Assembly (NCBI GenBank): GCA_012960505.1
Contig: DUBC01000002.1
Location: 31,599 to 95,598, forward strand
Length of the DNA: 64,000 nucleotides
Reading direction: 5' to 3'
Source: Verrucomicrobiales bacterium
GTDB taxonomy: Bacteria > Verrucomicrobiota > Verrucomicrobiia > Verrucomicrobiales > DEV007
Within the stretch, counting starts at the first letter, position 1; every line of letters begins with the position of its first letter. A program made the position numbers and the translations under genes. Below the pieces are notes generated by a model, which ran no database searches, was not told where the DNA came from, and was given only the letters and a program-made list of their open reading frames with translations. This document shows, one piece after another, positions 38,301 through 46,674 of this stretch.

Positions 38301-39272
38301 AGAAACACTATACTCATAGAAGGTCCTCTCAGAGGAGCCTCCCTGACTTCTGCTGGCAAGAGTCTCAGCATCAATTTTTCCTTCAGGCATGGAGTCCCTG
38401 AATGCTTCTACGCCGTTCACGTAAATGACGGCCCCGTCATCACGTAATAATCGGAACAGCATGTTGGAGAATCCCTCGACCTGGGAAACTTCGATGCTGG
38501 TGCGGAAATAAGTCGTCACAGCACGTGGAGAAGTACTAAAGTCTCCATCTCCGTCCCCGACTAGGGTCGCCTCGTCACCCTCATTGTAACCGAGCTGGGA
38601 CGGTCCACTCTTCCAATTATCAGTGTTGGAGGAGTCCGTGGCCCACTCAGATTCGGTAAGATCACTGTCGTTGTCTAAGTATTCCCAGATATCGCCCGAG
38701 CTGATGAATTTTTTTGGCCCACCAGCAACAGTCGCTGTGGTTACAGGAAAACCTGAAGCTCTCCAGTTCCCTCCAAGATCATTGTCCAGTTTCGGATTGA
38801 TGAGTTCGATCGATGGACTGGCCGAAGAAGCCCCCCTCTCATCCCCGACCATGGGCCAGGGGAATCCAAGCGAATAATTAACTTCGTCTACTTTATTTCC
38901 GTCCGGATCACGCAGTGTAATTTTTTCACCGGAATTCTTTAAGGTGGTCCCGTTCTCGAACGGTCCAAGAGCATCACTGATCTTGAACTGGGATTCAATG
39001 GTCTGAGGATCTTCTGCGATGATGAGATAATTTCCAGATCCTAAAGTGGTCCCTTCCTGAAAGTTATAATCGATGCCTTCGGAAAAATACCAGCCGGACA
39101 GATCAACTGTGTCTTCGCCTGCATTATAAAGCTCGATGAATTCGGCCCGGACAATTTTGTCACTTTCGTCGTAATGGATTTCATTGATGACGATTGTCTG
39201 GGCAATGCAAAGGAACGGACAAATGGTAAGAAGTCCGGTCAATACAGACTTTAAAATGCGGGGAATGAACAT
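35400..39272 (-). CDS. Secreted lamin-tail / CotH-kinase-like protein (1290 aa)
   Basis: Large exported protein with a signal peptide (about 1-25). Order: an N-terminal lamin-tail domain (about 26-150; INEIHYDES, EFIELYNAGEDTVDLSGWYF); a jelly-roll-like domain (about 190-365; LLRDDGAVIYVNGVEAFRD); a CotH-type kinase domain (about 590-870) with YYGLFLAIEQMDGQFLDEH and HPWDLDLTWANNMY; a fibronectin-like stretch; a second lamin-tail domain (about 1050-1195; LRITEIHYHPNEANLAEQ); and a C-terminal module of about 65 residues ending in FFRVRQ. CotH proteins can phosphorylate secreted or spore-coat proteins; activity here is inferred only. It is convergent with the broken sialidase gene and divergent from the FG-GAP gene at 39431. 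Confidence 0.87.
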   Translation of the reverse strand: MFIPRILKSVLTGLLTICPFLCIAQTIVINEIHYDESDKIVRAEFIELYNAGEDTVDLSGWYFSEGIDYNFQEGTTLGSGNYLIIAEDPQTIESQFKISDALGPFENGTTLKNSGEKITLRDPDGNKVDEVNYSLGFPWPMVGDERGASSASPSIELINPKLDNDLGGNWRASGFPVTTATVAGGPKKFISSGDIWEYLDNDSDLTESEWATDSSNTDNWKSGPSQLGYNEGDEATLVGDGDGDFSTSPRAVTTYFRTSIEVSQVEGFSNMLFRLLRDDGAVIYVNGVEAFRDSMPEGKIDAETLASRSQGGSSERTFYEYSVSPSLFTNGTNVIGVEVHQRSTGSSDMSFDLELIGEVGGTVSNATPTPGSRNRSYSLKSPPQLRQVKHSPVGREQEKDKTIKSGEEVQVSVKATDPEGVAQVMLEYQIVKPGDYIEYDDQRYNSDWVVLEMVDDGTRGDTTAADDIFSVIIPTNVQKNRHLIRYRILATDVSGVSIRGPYENDMGYNFAYFVYDGTPDWSGSARSNGSKTTFPGSLMSSIPTYFLLTKESSVTSSQFGGYGGSEYQWKGTLVYDGRVYDHIRYRPRGGVHRFQFGKNFWKFDFNRGRRFQARDRAGKKYKTKWDKLNFSSIVQQVNFGNRGEQGLFESVGFKLFELCGVESCKTHYLQFYVIDNASASGANQYSTDYYGLFLAIEQMDGQFLDEHDMPDGNLYKIEGHNGASNNQGPAQATNRSDVSSFISGYRNKNPSADWWRENLDVEKYLSYRTIVEGIHHYDIAYGKNYFYYHNPETGKFQVHPWDLDLTWANNMYGNGNHDFKNKVANNSAFRTDYRNRVREIMDLIYNEDEGYKLIDEMVHDVWSPEGPTLVDADRRLWDNHPRLNHKDRYYDIASTRDFAGMIQVLKKYIVSRGNWMRSSLLSDRNSIPQKPTIRFTGDGNFQASDLRFSTNNYRSQSNSAFSAMEWRLAEVYNPTVNGYVEKDPYIYEIQNPTLSGELTTFESNYQFLPTFARVGRTYRARVRHKDTQGRWSHWSDPVQFEVTSPETSAYVDSLRITEIHYHPNEANLAEQEQGWSTSDFEYIELQNVSASDLDLTNLRITKGVNFDFAPGTIIRSQNYLLVVRNRAAFESRFGAGIPIAGEWEEGNRLDNGGENLKLSYGAGIPIIEFAYDDADPWPEGPDGNGFSLNLEDPGNTQNHANAGSWYSGSTSPGSIAIKVEPPLHLIVLEDPLRFEFNSVKDNTYHIEVSDDLSKWITVEKIVATGEKTLHKPILNPIEKLKFFRVRQGSN

Positions 39273-39430
39273 TTTTTTCTTTGAGCAGTTGAGGATTTTT
39301 TTGATGAAGCTTCTCGAGGAGCTCCTATTCAGACCATAATGCTTTTTTTAGTTTGTGGGGAGGGTTAATTTTCTTAGGAGCAAAGAACACAAAATTGAGC
39401 TATAAATGGCCATTAGGAATGGATATAAAA

Positions 39431-42400
39431 ATGAAGTCGTACCCGGTCCTTTGTATTTTTCTACCACTCATGTTTTTTTCATGTGGTGATGGATCGAGGC
39501 CAGAACAGACAGCTTCTAAGGCTGAGACTGAATGGGAATTGGTCCCTTTCAAGCAATTAGATCAATGGGTAGAGGGCAAGGAGTTAAGGAGAAATGTAAT
39601 GATCTCCGATTCCAAGAAAAGTTCCGGAGCAAGGTTCTACCGGAAAAACGGCCCATCGATCGGAGTGAATTTTCGCAACCGACTCAATAATGAAAACATT
39701 AAAAATTATTTATTCAGTGGAGCCGGTCTGAGCGTTGGAGACTATGATAATAATGGGTTACCTGATCTTTTCATGGTCTCACAGGACGGACCCAATAAAC
39801 TGTTCAGGCAAAAATCTCCATGGCAGTTTGAGGACGTAACAGAAGAGGCGGGCATTGTTGATACCGAGTCATGGGGATCAGGTGCCGCCTTTGCTGATAT
39901 CAATGATGACGGGCAACTCGATCTCTACGTATGCAACAAGGGCAATCCTGACGAAATTTATATGAATCAGGGAAAGGGTACTTTCAGTGGAGGTTTTGTG
40001 GGGGGAAGCAAAGATCCCTACCGCGCACCGACCATGGTTGCTTTTGCAGATTATGACAGGGACGGGGACCTGGATTTTTATCGCACCTCGACACGGCTCA
40101 TTTCGATCAAAGAAATGTTCAAAGGAAAGGTCCTGACCAAGAAAGACAATAGTGGTATCGTTCGGGCCCACCCGAGCCAGGCCGATCAATTTGAAATGAT
40201 TGATGGACTGCCTCGCGAACTTGGCACTCATGACCGACTCTTTCGTAACGACGGTGTAGGCAAAGGTGGTATGCCTAAGCTGGTAGACGTGACCCGTGAT
40301 TCCGGTATTAACATTGCCCGCGAACATGGTCTCTCAGCGGTCTGGTGGGATTATAATGATGACGGTTGGCCTGACCTCTATGTTTCCAATGACTTCCATA
40401 CACCGGATCATCTTTACCGAAATAATGGGGATTCCACATTTGAGGAGGTGACAAAGGATGCCCTGGCCTACACTTCATGGTATTCAATGGGTTCTGACTT
40501 TGCGGACATTAATAATGATGGCCGCTTTGATTATCTTAGTTCTGATATGTCTGCCACGACTCACTTCAAGCAGAAAACGATGATGGGAGCAATGACTGAC
40601 ACGGCATGGTTCCTAGATAATCTCGAGCCTCGCCAGTACATGCGTAATGTTATGCATGTGAATACGGGAACCGGAAAATTCATCGATGTCGCATTCCATG
40701 CAGGGATTGACAGCACTGATTGGACCTGGGCCGCGATCTTTGGTGATCTCGACAATGATGGGTTAGAGGATATCTTTTTCACGAACGGCATTGAGCGCAA
40801 CGTTCAGGACGCCGACCAGAGCATCAGGATGCGTCAGGCCGGTGCGAATGGTGCAACTGTTGAGGAGCTCAGGAAAATATTTCTCGATTCACCAAGATTA
40901 AAGGAAAAGAACTTGGCCTTTCGTAACCGTGGTAATTTTAAGTTTGAGAAGCCAGGCGATGACTGGGGACTGAACGAGGAAACGGTCAGTCATGGTGCGG
41001 TCCTCTCCGACCTTGACCGTGACGGGGATCTGGATGTTGTGGTCAATAACATGAATGACCCGGTCGGTATTTATATGAATTTAGGTAACAATTCTCAAAA
41101 AGGTGCTTCTAGTCATAGTCACCGGTCGATGCTTGTTTATCTTAAGGGCATAGAGAGTAATTATTTTGGTCTTGGTGCCCGACTCACTTTGAAGATGCCT
41201 AACGGTCAATTAATGAACCGCATCATGACCAGCTCACGCGGTTACATGAGCGGTGCCGAGCCGGTCATTCATTTTGGTTGGCCTTCTTCTTGGGGTGACC
41301 CCGAAGAACTCATCATTAATTGGCCGAGTGGGCATTTACAAAAAGTCCAAAACATTGTTCCTGATTGGCATTACCGGATCACGGAATCCGGAACAGGAAC
41401 GACAGGATCCCCTGACGAAGCTTCGAATCCTAAGGCCCGGTTATTTTCTCAAATCGATGAGGCTCTTGGGATCAATTTTATCCACAGTGAGAATTTCTAC
41501 AATGATTTCACATCACAACCTTTGTTGCCTAACCGACTTTCCAGGTTTGGTCCGGCCCTTGCAATTGGTGACGTGGACTCTGACGGGGACAAGGACGTTT
41601 TCATTGGTGCGGCGAGGGATAGGCAAAGTGCTTTATTCATCCAGAATAAGAAAGGGCAATTCGGACGCACGCCATGTCCTGCCTTAAAGGCGGATCAAAT
41701 CTATGAGGACGTTGATGCCCTTTGGTTTGATTCTGATAATGACGGTGATCAGGACCTTTACGTGGTCAGTGGTGGAGCCAGTCAGGCTGCCGGTCATGAG
41801 CATTACCAGGACCGGCTATACCTTAACGACGGATCAGGCCAACTAAGCCGTGCTCCAAAGAGCATTTTGCCAGATTTAAATCTTAGTGGAAGTAGGGTTG
41901 CGGCCCATGATTTTGATAATGATGGTGATTTGGATCTTTTTGTAGGATCCCGGTTCGTCCCTGGGAATTATCCGACTGGTCCCGAGAGTGTGCTATTGAT
42001 AAATGAGGCGGGGCGATTTTCAAAAATCCAATGCTCTGCTAGTTCCTCTGGCATGGTCACTGATGTGAAATGGTCTGACATAGACGGTGATAAGAGAGCT
42101 GATCTTATCTTGGCCACGGAGTGGGGTCCGGTCCGGGTTTACCAGAACAAAGAAGATGGGTTCCATGAAATTACAGAGAGCCTAGGTCTCGATGATTTCA
42201 CTGGCTGGTGGAACTGTGTTGTAGCCGGAGACGTGGATCAGGACGGTGATAATGATATCATTGCCGGTAACTTTGGAACCAATACCAAGTACAGCGTATC
42301 AAAAGAGAAACCCGCAACAATTTTTGCAGCTGATTTTGGAGGTAACGGAACATTGCAACTTGTCGAAGCTCAGTACAAGGAAGGCAAACTCCTCCCTGTC

Positions 42401-42940
42401 CGAGGCCGCAGCTGTTCGACCACGGCCATGCCTCATTTGGTTGATAGGGTTCCTACTTACTCTTCTTTTGCGAGTAAGACGATTCGTGAAATTTATACGC
42501 CCCAGGCAATCAAAGAATCCAAGCGTCTTGAAGTGAATACTCTTTCCACAATGCTGTTCCGTAATGATGGCAAAGGTAAATTCATCGCCGAGCCCCTGCC
42601 TTTACTATCGCAGATGGCACCGGTCATGGATATTGTATTAACTGACGTCAATCGGGATGGTCGAAAGGACATCGCTCTAGCTCAAAACTTTAACGCTGCT
42701 CAGAGGGAGACTGGCCGCATGAATGCAGGCCTTGGTGTCATATTGATAGCGAAGGATAATGGTCAGTTGGATGAGATCTGGCCGGATGACAGCGGATTTT
42801 TCTCAAGGGCCGACCCGAGGCGCTTAATTGCTACTGACCTTGATGGGGATGGCACTCTGGAGCTTCTCCTTGGCCAAAATGGTGGAGATCTCCAGATCTT
42901 CCGATCAAAACATAATCTTGGGTTCGATAAGAACCCTTAA
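39431..42940 (+). CDS. FG-GAP/VCBS and ASPIC-UnbV lipoprotein (CRTAC1-like), 1169 aa
   Basis: The ATG at 39431 is chosen because it begins a clean lipoprotein signal (MKSYPVLCIFLPLMFFSC); an ATG at 39419 and a TTG at 39353 lie in frame upstream. The protein carries many FG-GAP calcium loops (GDYDNNGLPDLFMV, ADINDDGQLDLYVC, SDLDRDGDLDVVVNN). An ASPIC/UnbV domain lies at about 562-640 (FGLGARLTLKMPNGQLMNR ... LIINWPSG). A second FG-GAP block starts at QPLLPNRLSRFGPALAIGD. A conserved LPVRGRSCSTTAMP motif lies near residue 990. Unlike its paralogue at 46675, it ends after the last FG-GAP loop and lacks a second UnbV domain. It is probably an outer-membrane, surface-exposed binding protein; the substrate is unknown. 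Confidence 0.87.
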   Translation: MKSYPVLCIFLPLMFFSCGDGSRPEQTASKAETEWELVPFKQLDQWVEGKELRRNVMISDSKKSSGARFYRKNGPSIGVNFRNRLNNENIKNYLFSGAGLSVGDYDNNGLPDLFMVSQDGPNKLFRQKSPWQFEDVTEEAGIVDTESWGSGAAFADINDDGQLDLYVCNKGNPDEIYMNQGKGTFSGGFVGGSKDPYRAPTMVAFADYDRDGDLDFYRTSTRLISIKEMFKGKVLTKKDNSGIVRAHPSQADQFEMIDGLPRELGTHDRLFRNDGVGKGGMPKLVDVTRDSGINIAREHGLSAVWWDYNDDGWPDLYVSNDFHTPDHLYRNNGDSTFEEVTKDALAYTSWYSMGSDFADINNDGRFDYLSSDMSATTHFKQKTMMGAMTDTAWFLDNLEPRQYMRNVMHVNTGTGKFIDVAFHAGIDSTDWTWAAIFGDLDNDGLEDIFFTNGIERNVQDADQSIRMRQAGANGATVEELRKIFLDSPRLKEKNLAFRNRGNFKFEKPGDDWGLNEETVSHGAVLSDLDRDGDLDVVVNNMNDPVGIYMNLGNNSQKGASSHSHRSMLVYLKGIESNYFGLGARLTLKMPNGQLMNRIMTSSRGYMSGAEPVIHFGWPSSWGDPEELIINWPSGHLQKVQNIVPDWHYRITESGTGTTGSPDEASNPKARLFSQIDEALGINFIHSENFYNDFTSQPLLPNRLSRFGPALAIGDVDSDGDKDVFIGAARDRQSALFIQNKKGQFGRTPCPALKADQIYEDVDALWFDSDNDGDQDLYVVSGGASQAAGHEHYQDRLYLNDGSGQLSRAPKSILPDLNLSGSRVAAHDFDNDGDLDLFVGSRFVPGNYPTGPESVLLINEAGRFSKIQCSASSSGMVTDVKWSDIDGDKRADLILATEWGPVRVYQNKEDGFHEITESLGLDDFTGWWNCVVAGDVDQDGDNDIIAGNFGTNTKYSVSKEKPATIFAADFGGNGTLQLVEAQYKEGKLLPVRGRSCSTTAMPHLVDRVPTYSSFASKTIREIYTPQAIKESKRLEVNTLSTMLFRNDGKGKFIAEPLPLLSQMAPVMDIVLTDVNRDGRKDIALAQNFNAAQRETGRMNAGLGVILIAKDNGQLDEIWPDDSGFFSRADPRRLIATDLDGDGTLELLLGQNGGDLQIFRSKHNLGFDKNP

Positions 42941-43050
42941 AAAAAAGTTTCCATTATCAATTTTGCCTTCGACTAAAATAAATGAAAATGACTATTTTAA
43001 TCTTGATAATTACTGTCTAGATGCTAAATAAATCACTTATCCCACAAAAA

Positions 43051-43719
43051 ATGAAAGCTCCTATATTTCTTTTCTTAATTCTATTTTCATTTACAGCTAA
43101 CGCAGCTACCACGATCCTTGAAAACGATTGGGATACTACGAATGGGCTTGGCACTGGTAACAACTCAGCCAAGACTAGCTCGATAGCAGACCCTACCGGA
43201 TCCGGTCGTGGTAATGTTGGTTCAGTCAATATTGGGGATCCGGCCGGCACCAGTCCTTGGGGTGAATTGAGAGCGCCTTGGCCAGGATCCATTGACCTTC
43301 CTGCTGGTGCCATTGCCGGTACAGATACGTTTGTGATGCAGGCTGATATTTACATACCTAATGACACCACTTTTGATACTGCTGACGGTCCGGACCGCTT
43401 TAACATGATCATCCGTTGGAACGGTATCAACCAACAAAACAACAATAAAAAATGGAACTGGGATTCCCTTGCTGCGGACACTTGGCATACCCTCAGTTTG
43501 ACTGGGACCATACGTGAGACAGATGCGGAAGGAAATCCAACCATTTCCATCGTTCCAATTTTAAGTTTTTACGACAAAACTAATAACGCAGTTTCTGGTG
43601 TTGCTGCCTACATTGACAATGTTAGTATTTCAGTAACGACAAGTGCAATTCCTGAGCCCAGCGTGGGTGTCCTTGGCATCCTTGGTTCTCTTCTTTTTCT
43701 TAGACGTCGCAGGCGCTAA
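43051..43719 (+). CDS. Secreted PEP-CTERM protein
   Basis: The ATG at 43051 starts a clear signal peptide (MKAPIFLFLILFSFTANAA); an upstream in-frame ATG at 43021 would add ten residues. The 222-residue product is a single beta-sandwich-like domain (about 20-200) of unknown function. It ends in a PEP-CTERM sorting signal: the PEPS motif, a short hydrophobic helix GVLGILGSLLFL and a run of five arginines. Such proteins are processed by exosortase, which is not encoded here. The domain is nearly identical to two copies in the next gene: a 51-bp stretch is the same in all three. The gene lies 98 bp upstream of that paralogue on the same strand. Confidence 0.88.
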   Translation: MKAPIFLFLILFSFTANAATTILENDWDTTNGLGTGNNSAKTSSIADPTGSGRGNVGSVNIGDPAGTSPWGELRAPWPGSIDLPAGAIAGTDTFVMQADIYIPNDTTFDTADGPDRFNMIIRWNGINQQNNNKKWNWDSLAADTWHTLSLTGTIRETDAEGNPTISIVPILSFYDKTNNAVSGVAAYIDNVSISVTTSAIPEPSVGVLGILGSLLFLRRRRR

Positions 43720-45098
43720 GTTTAAACTCACAATGAATTTTTAGTTTTTCTCTGCAGAGGAAAAGTCGTTAAGAATTCATTCACCTAAGAGTTGTTAGGC
43801 TCTAATTTTATTTTAATATGAAAAAAATATTATCTTCTCTGATATCGGGTCTTTTACTTGGCTCATTCTTAAATGCTCAAAACATCATTATTCTTGAGGA
43901 TGATTTTGATACGACTAATGGGCTCGGCAATGGCAACAATTCTGGTAAAACCATTACCATTGAAGATCCGACAGATTCAGGTCGAGGCAATGTGGGTTCC
44001 GTTAATATTGGAGATCCTTCCGGCACCTCTCCTTGGGGAGAGTTGAGAGCGCCTTGGCCAGGATCGATTGATCTTCCTCCAGAGTCAGTTCCCGGAACCG
44101 ATACTTTTACAATGAAGGTGGATTTATATATCCCTTCTGACACGACTTTCAATACCATTGATGCTCCGGATCGCTTTAACATGATCATCCGTTGGAACGG
44201 TATCAACCAACAAAACAACAATCAACAATGGGAGTGGGACTCACTAGAAGCAGATACCTGGCATACACTCAGTTTGACTGGGACCATACGTGAGACAGAT
44301 GCGGAAGGAAATCCAACCATTTCAGTCATCCCAATCTTAAGTTTTTACGATAAGACCAATGACGCTGAGCCTGGAGTGGCTGCTTATGTGGACAATTTTG
44401 TTTTGGAGGTTTCCGTGTCTCCAGAGCCTGATGATCCGAATTTAGTCGTGGCATCAGATTTTTCTTTTGGTGATTTAGAACAGGGTCAGGGACCTTATTC
44501 TGAGGCTTTGACCATTATTAATGATGGCGAGGATGAGATCCTTGAGGTGACAGGGCTCACGCTGTCGGGTGCAAATAAGGACTCTTTTTCTCTTTCTGCA
44601 GACTTGCCATTGAGTATTGACCCCGGCCAGAGCGTGGACATTGATATTAATTTTGATCCTGATGGTGAACTGGGTCTTTTTGAGGCGGTCCTTGAGATTG
44701 CCTCCAATGATGATGACCAGCTCGTGAACCTCAGCGGCAAAGTTGGAGAGGCGAATGTGATTGTTCTCATTGAGGATAACTTCGATAATATCAGGGGACT
44801 TAATGCCGGTAATAATAACGCTAAGACTACGGTAATCGCTGATCCGACCGATTCGGGTCGCGGCAATGTGGGATCTGTTAATATTGGAGATCCGGCCGGT
44901 ACCAGTCCGTGGGGAGAGCTCAGAGCGCCCTGGCCCGGATCACTGAATCTTCCGACTGAGTCTGTTCCTGGCCAAGATACTTTCGATATGCAGATTGATC
45001 TTTATATCCCCAGTGACACGACATTTAATACGGCCGATGGTCCGGATCGCTTTAACATGATCATCCGTTGGAACGGTATCAACCAACAAAACAACAAT
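43396..45098 (+). repeat. Three dispersed copies of a domain with identical 51-bp core
   Basis: The 51-bp sequence starting CGCTTTAACATGATCATCCG is identical at 43396-43446, 44172-44222 and 45048-45098. A further 56-bp block is identical at 43492-43547 and 44268-44323. These are cores of about 500-bp homologous domains lying at roughly 43110-43630, 43890-44415 and 44760-45290, one in the PEP-CTERM gene and two in the next gene. Sequence between the identical blocks has diverged, which suggests patchy gene conversion. Confidence 0.93.
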
Positions 45099-46457
45099 CA
45101 AAAATGGAATTGGGATTCTCTTGAAGCAGATACCTGGCACACCCTCAACATGACAGGGACCATTCGTGAGACAGATGCGGAAGGTAATCCGACCACTTCG
45201 ATTGTCCCTATCCTTAGTTTCTATGACAAGACCAATGACGCTGGGCCGGGAGTAGCAGCCTATGTCGATAACTTTAAGATCAAAGTGACGACTCCTGACG
45301 AGGATCCTAATCTCGCGGTCAGTTCGGTACTCGCTTTCGGTGAATTGGTTCAAGGAGAGGGACCATTCATAAGAAAAATTCAGATCTCAAATTCTGGTTC
45401 CACTCAGGATCTGAATATTATCGGGGCCTCTTTACTTGGTCCCAGCAAGGAGGACTTCCAGTTCGCTGAGAACATTTTCCCTGTAAAGGTAGGTCCTGGC
45501 CAGAGCGTCGATTTAACGCTGATCTTTGATCCGGGAGTGAGACTTGGACTCTTTGAGGCTACAGTTACTCTGGAAAGTGATGATGAAAATAATCCTGAGG
45601 TCTTAATTGATCTTAGTGGAACAGTCCTGCCTCCTTTTGAAGGAGAGGAACTGATCATTAATGGAGACTTTGAGTCGGGTGACCTAACCGGTTGGCGTGA
45701 TAATAATCGCTTCAATTTTACGTCTGACCCTGTTCGAGCCGGTGAAGGGGCCGCTGTATTTAACTTGGTCGGTGGCGCTCAGTGGGGGGAAGCACGTCTC
45801 GTTGCTCCATCACCACCAGCGACTGTGGATGATCCACAGGCCATCGAAGTGACGCCGGACATGATTGGCAAACATTATGAATATAGTGCGTGGTACTACC
45901 GCCCTGCAGAAGGAGGAATGGCGACTGATGATACGATACGATTAGTTCTTCGCTGGAACAAAAACAATACGAATGCGACCACGCATGGAATCACTACGGT
46001 TGGAGACATCCCTGTAGATACTTGGTTCCAGGTCACCGGTAAGGGAGTGATTCCTGAGGTGGGAGGGGACGGAGAACCAACGACATCATTTATTCCGATC
46101 TGGAGTTTTCAGGACGTTGGCTCGAACGCGGCCGGAGGAGAAATTATGTATATTGATGAGGTGAGTCTTAAAATTGAGGCGCCAGCAGCAGCTGATCCTC
46201 TTCAAATTACTGGTTTCGAGATCGATAATGACAAGGACGAGATTCGCGTTTCATGGAACGCGGTCCTAGGAGGACTCTATGCTGTGGACCGGAGCACGGC
46301 GCTGGCAGGAGAAAACCTTAATGAAGGTTTCTGGGAAGAACTTGATGATTCTATCGTTGCTGAGGATGAGGCTCCCACTTTCATTGATGAGGGTGCGACT
46401 TCGCTTGGAGAGAGTAGGCTCTTCTATAGGGTTCGCCTCATAGCCTTACCTGAATAG
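43818..46457 (+). CDS. Multidomain secreted protein with duplicated PEP-CTERM-paralogue domain
   Basis: An 879-residue exported protein (signal peptide about 1-20). Order: copy 1 of the domain shared with the preceding gene (about 24-200); an anchor-D-like Ig fold (about 205-312) with NDGEDEILEVTGLTLSG; copy 2 of the shared domain (about 313-495); a second anchor-D-like Ig fold (about 496-605); a carbohydrate-binding-module-like domain (about 608-790; LIINGDFESGDLTGWRDNN); and a C-terminal module (about 792-879) ending in FYRVRLIALPE. No PEP-CTERM signal is present, so its sorting differs from that of its neighbour. No catalytic domain is seen; an adhesive or glycan-binding role is inferred. 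Confidence 0.82.
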   Translation: MKKILSSLISGLLLGSFLNAQNIIILEDDFDTTNGLGNGNNSGKTITIEDPTDSGRGNVGSVNIGDPSGTSPWGELRAPWPGSIDLPPESVPGTDTFTMKVDLYIPSDTTFNTIDAPDRFNMIIRWNGINQQNNNQQWEWDSLEADTWHTLSLTGTIRETDAEGNPTISVIPILSFYDKTNDAEPGVAAYVDNFVLEVSVSPEPDDPNLVVASDFSFGDLEQGQGPYSEALTIINDGEDEILEVTGLTLSGANKDSFSLSADLPLSIDPGQSVDIDINFDPDGELGLFEAVLEIASNDDDQLVNLSGKVGEANVIVLIEDNFDNIRGLNAGNNNAKTTVIADPTDSGRGNVGSVNIGDPAGTSPWGELRAPWPGSLNLPTESVPGQDTFDMQIDLYIPSDTTFNTADGPDRFNMIIRWNGINQQNNNQKWNWDSLEADTWHTLNMTGTIRETDAEGNPTTSIVPILSFYDKTNDAGPGVAAYVDNFKIKVTTPDEDPNLAVSSVLAFGELVQGEGPFIRKIQISNSGSTQDLNIIGASLLGPSKEDFQFAENIFPVKVGPGQSVDLTLIFDPGVRLGLFEATVTLESDDENNPEVLIDLSGTVLPPFEGEELIINGDFESGDLTGWRDNNRFNFTSDPVRAGEGAAVFNLVGGAQWGEARLVAPSPPATVDDPQAIEVTPDMIGKHYEYSAWYYRPAEGGMATDDTIRLVLRWNKNNTNATTHGITTVGDIPVDTWFQVTGKGVIPEVGGDGEPTTSFIPIWSFQDVGSNAAGGEIMYIDEVSLKIEAPAAADPLQITGFEIDNDKDEIRVSWNAVLGGLYAVDRSTALAGENLNEGFWEELDDSIVAEDEAPTFIDEGATSLGESRLFYRVRLIALPE

Positions 46458-46674
46458 AACTTTAGAACTGCTAAGAGATAGAATATTTAAGCCTCGGTTA
46501 AATAATTATTGGTTCGGTTCCTAGGCATCCTTTTTCTCAGGCCTTTGTATGATGACTGTCGAAACCACGGCCCGATGATCTGATATTTGTAGGACTTGGT
46601 ATTTGCGTTAATACCCACTAATCACTATTATAAGTCCTTTGCAAACAATCGGTTCCGGTTAACGGGCAAAAAGT

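Noticed and set aside
39310..39330. Inverted repeat AGCTTCTCGAGGAGCT between divergent genes as an operator
   Set aside because: Short imperfect palindrome with no second copy near other genes; could occur by chance.
43110..45290. Repeated blocks considered as a mobile element or CRISPR-like array
   Set aside because: All copies are in frame inside coding domains, with no terminal inverted repeats, transposase, target duplication or regular spacers.
46458..46674. Possible small gene or RNA in the 217-bp gap before the FG-GAP gene, including a frame from 46596
   Set aside because: The frame mostly overlaps the signal-peptide region of the real gene and shows no motif; no stable RNA fold was evident.
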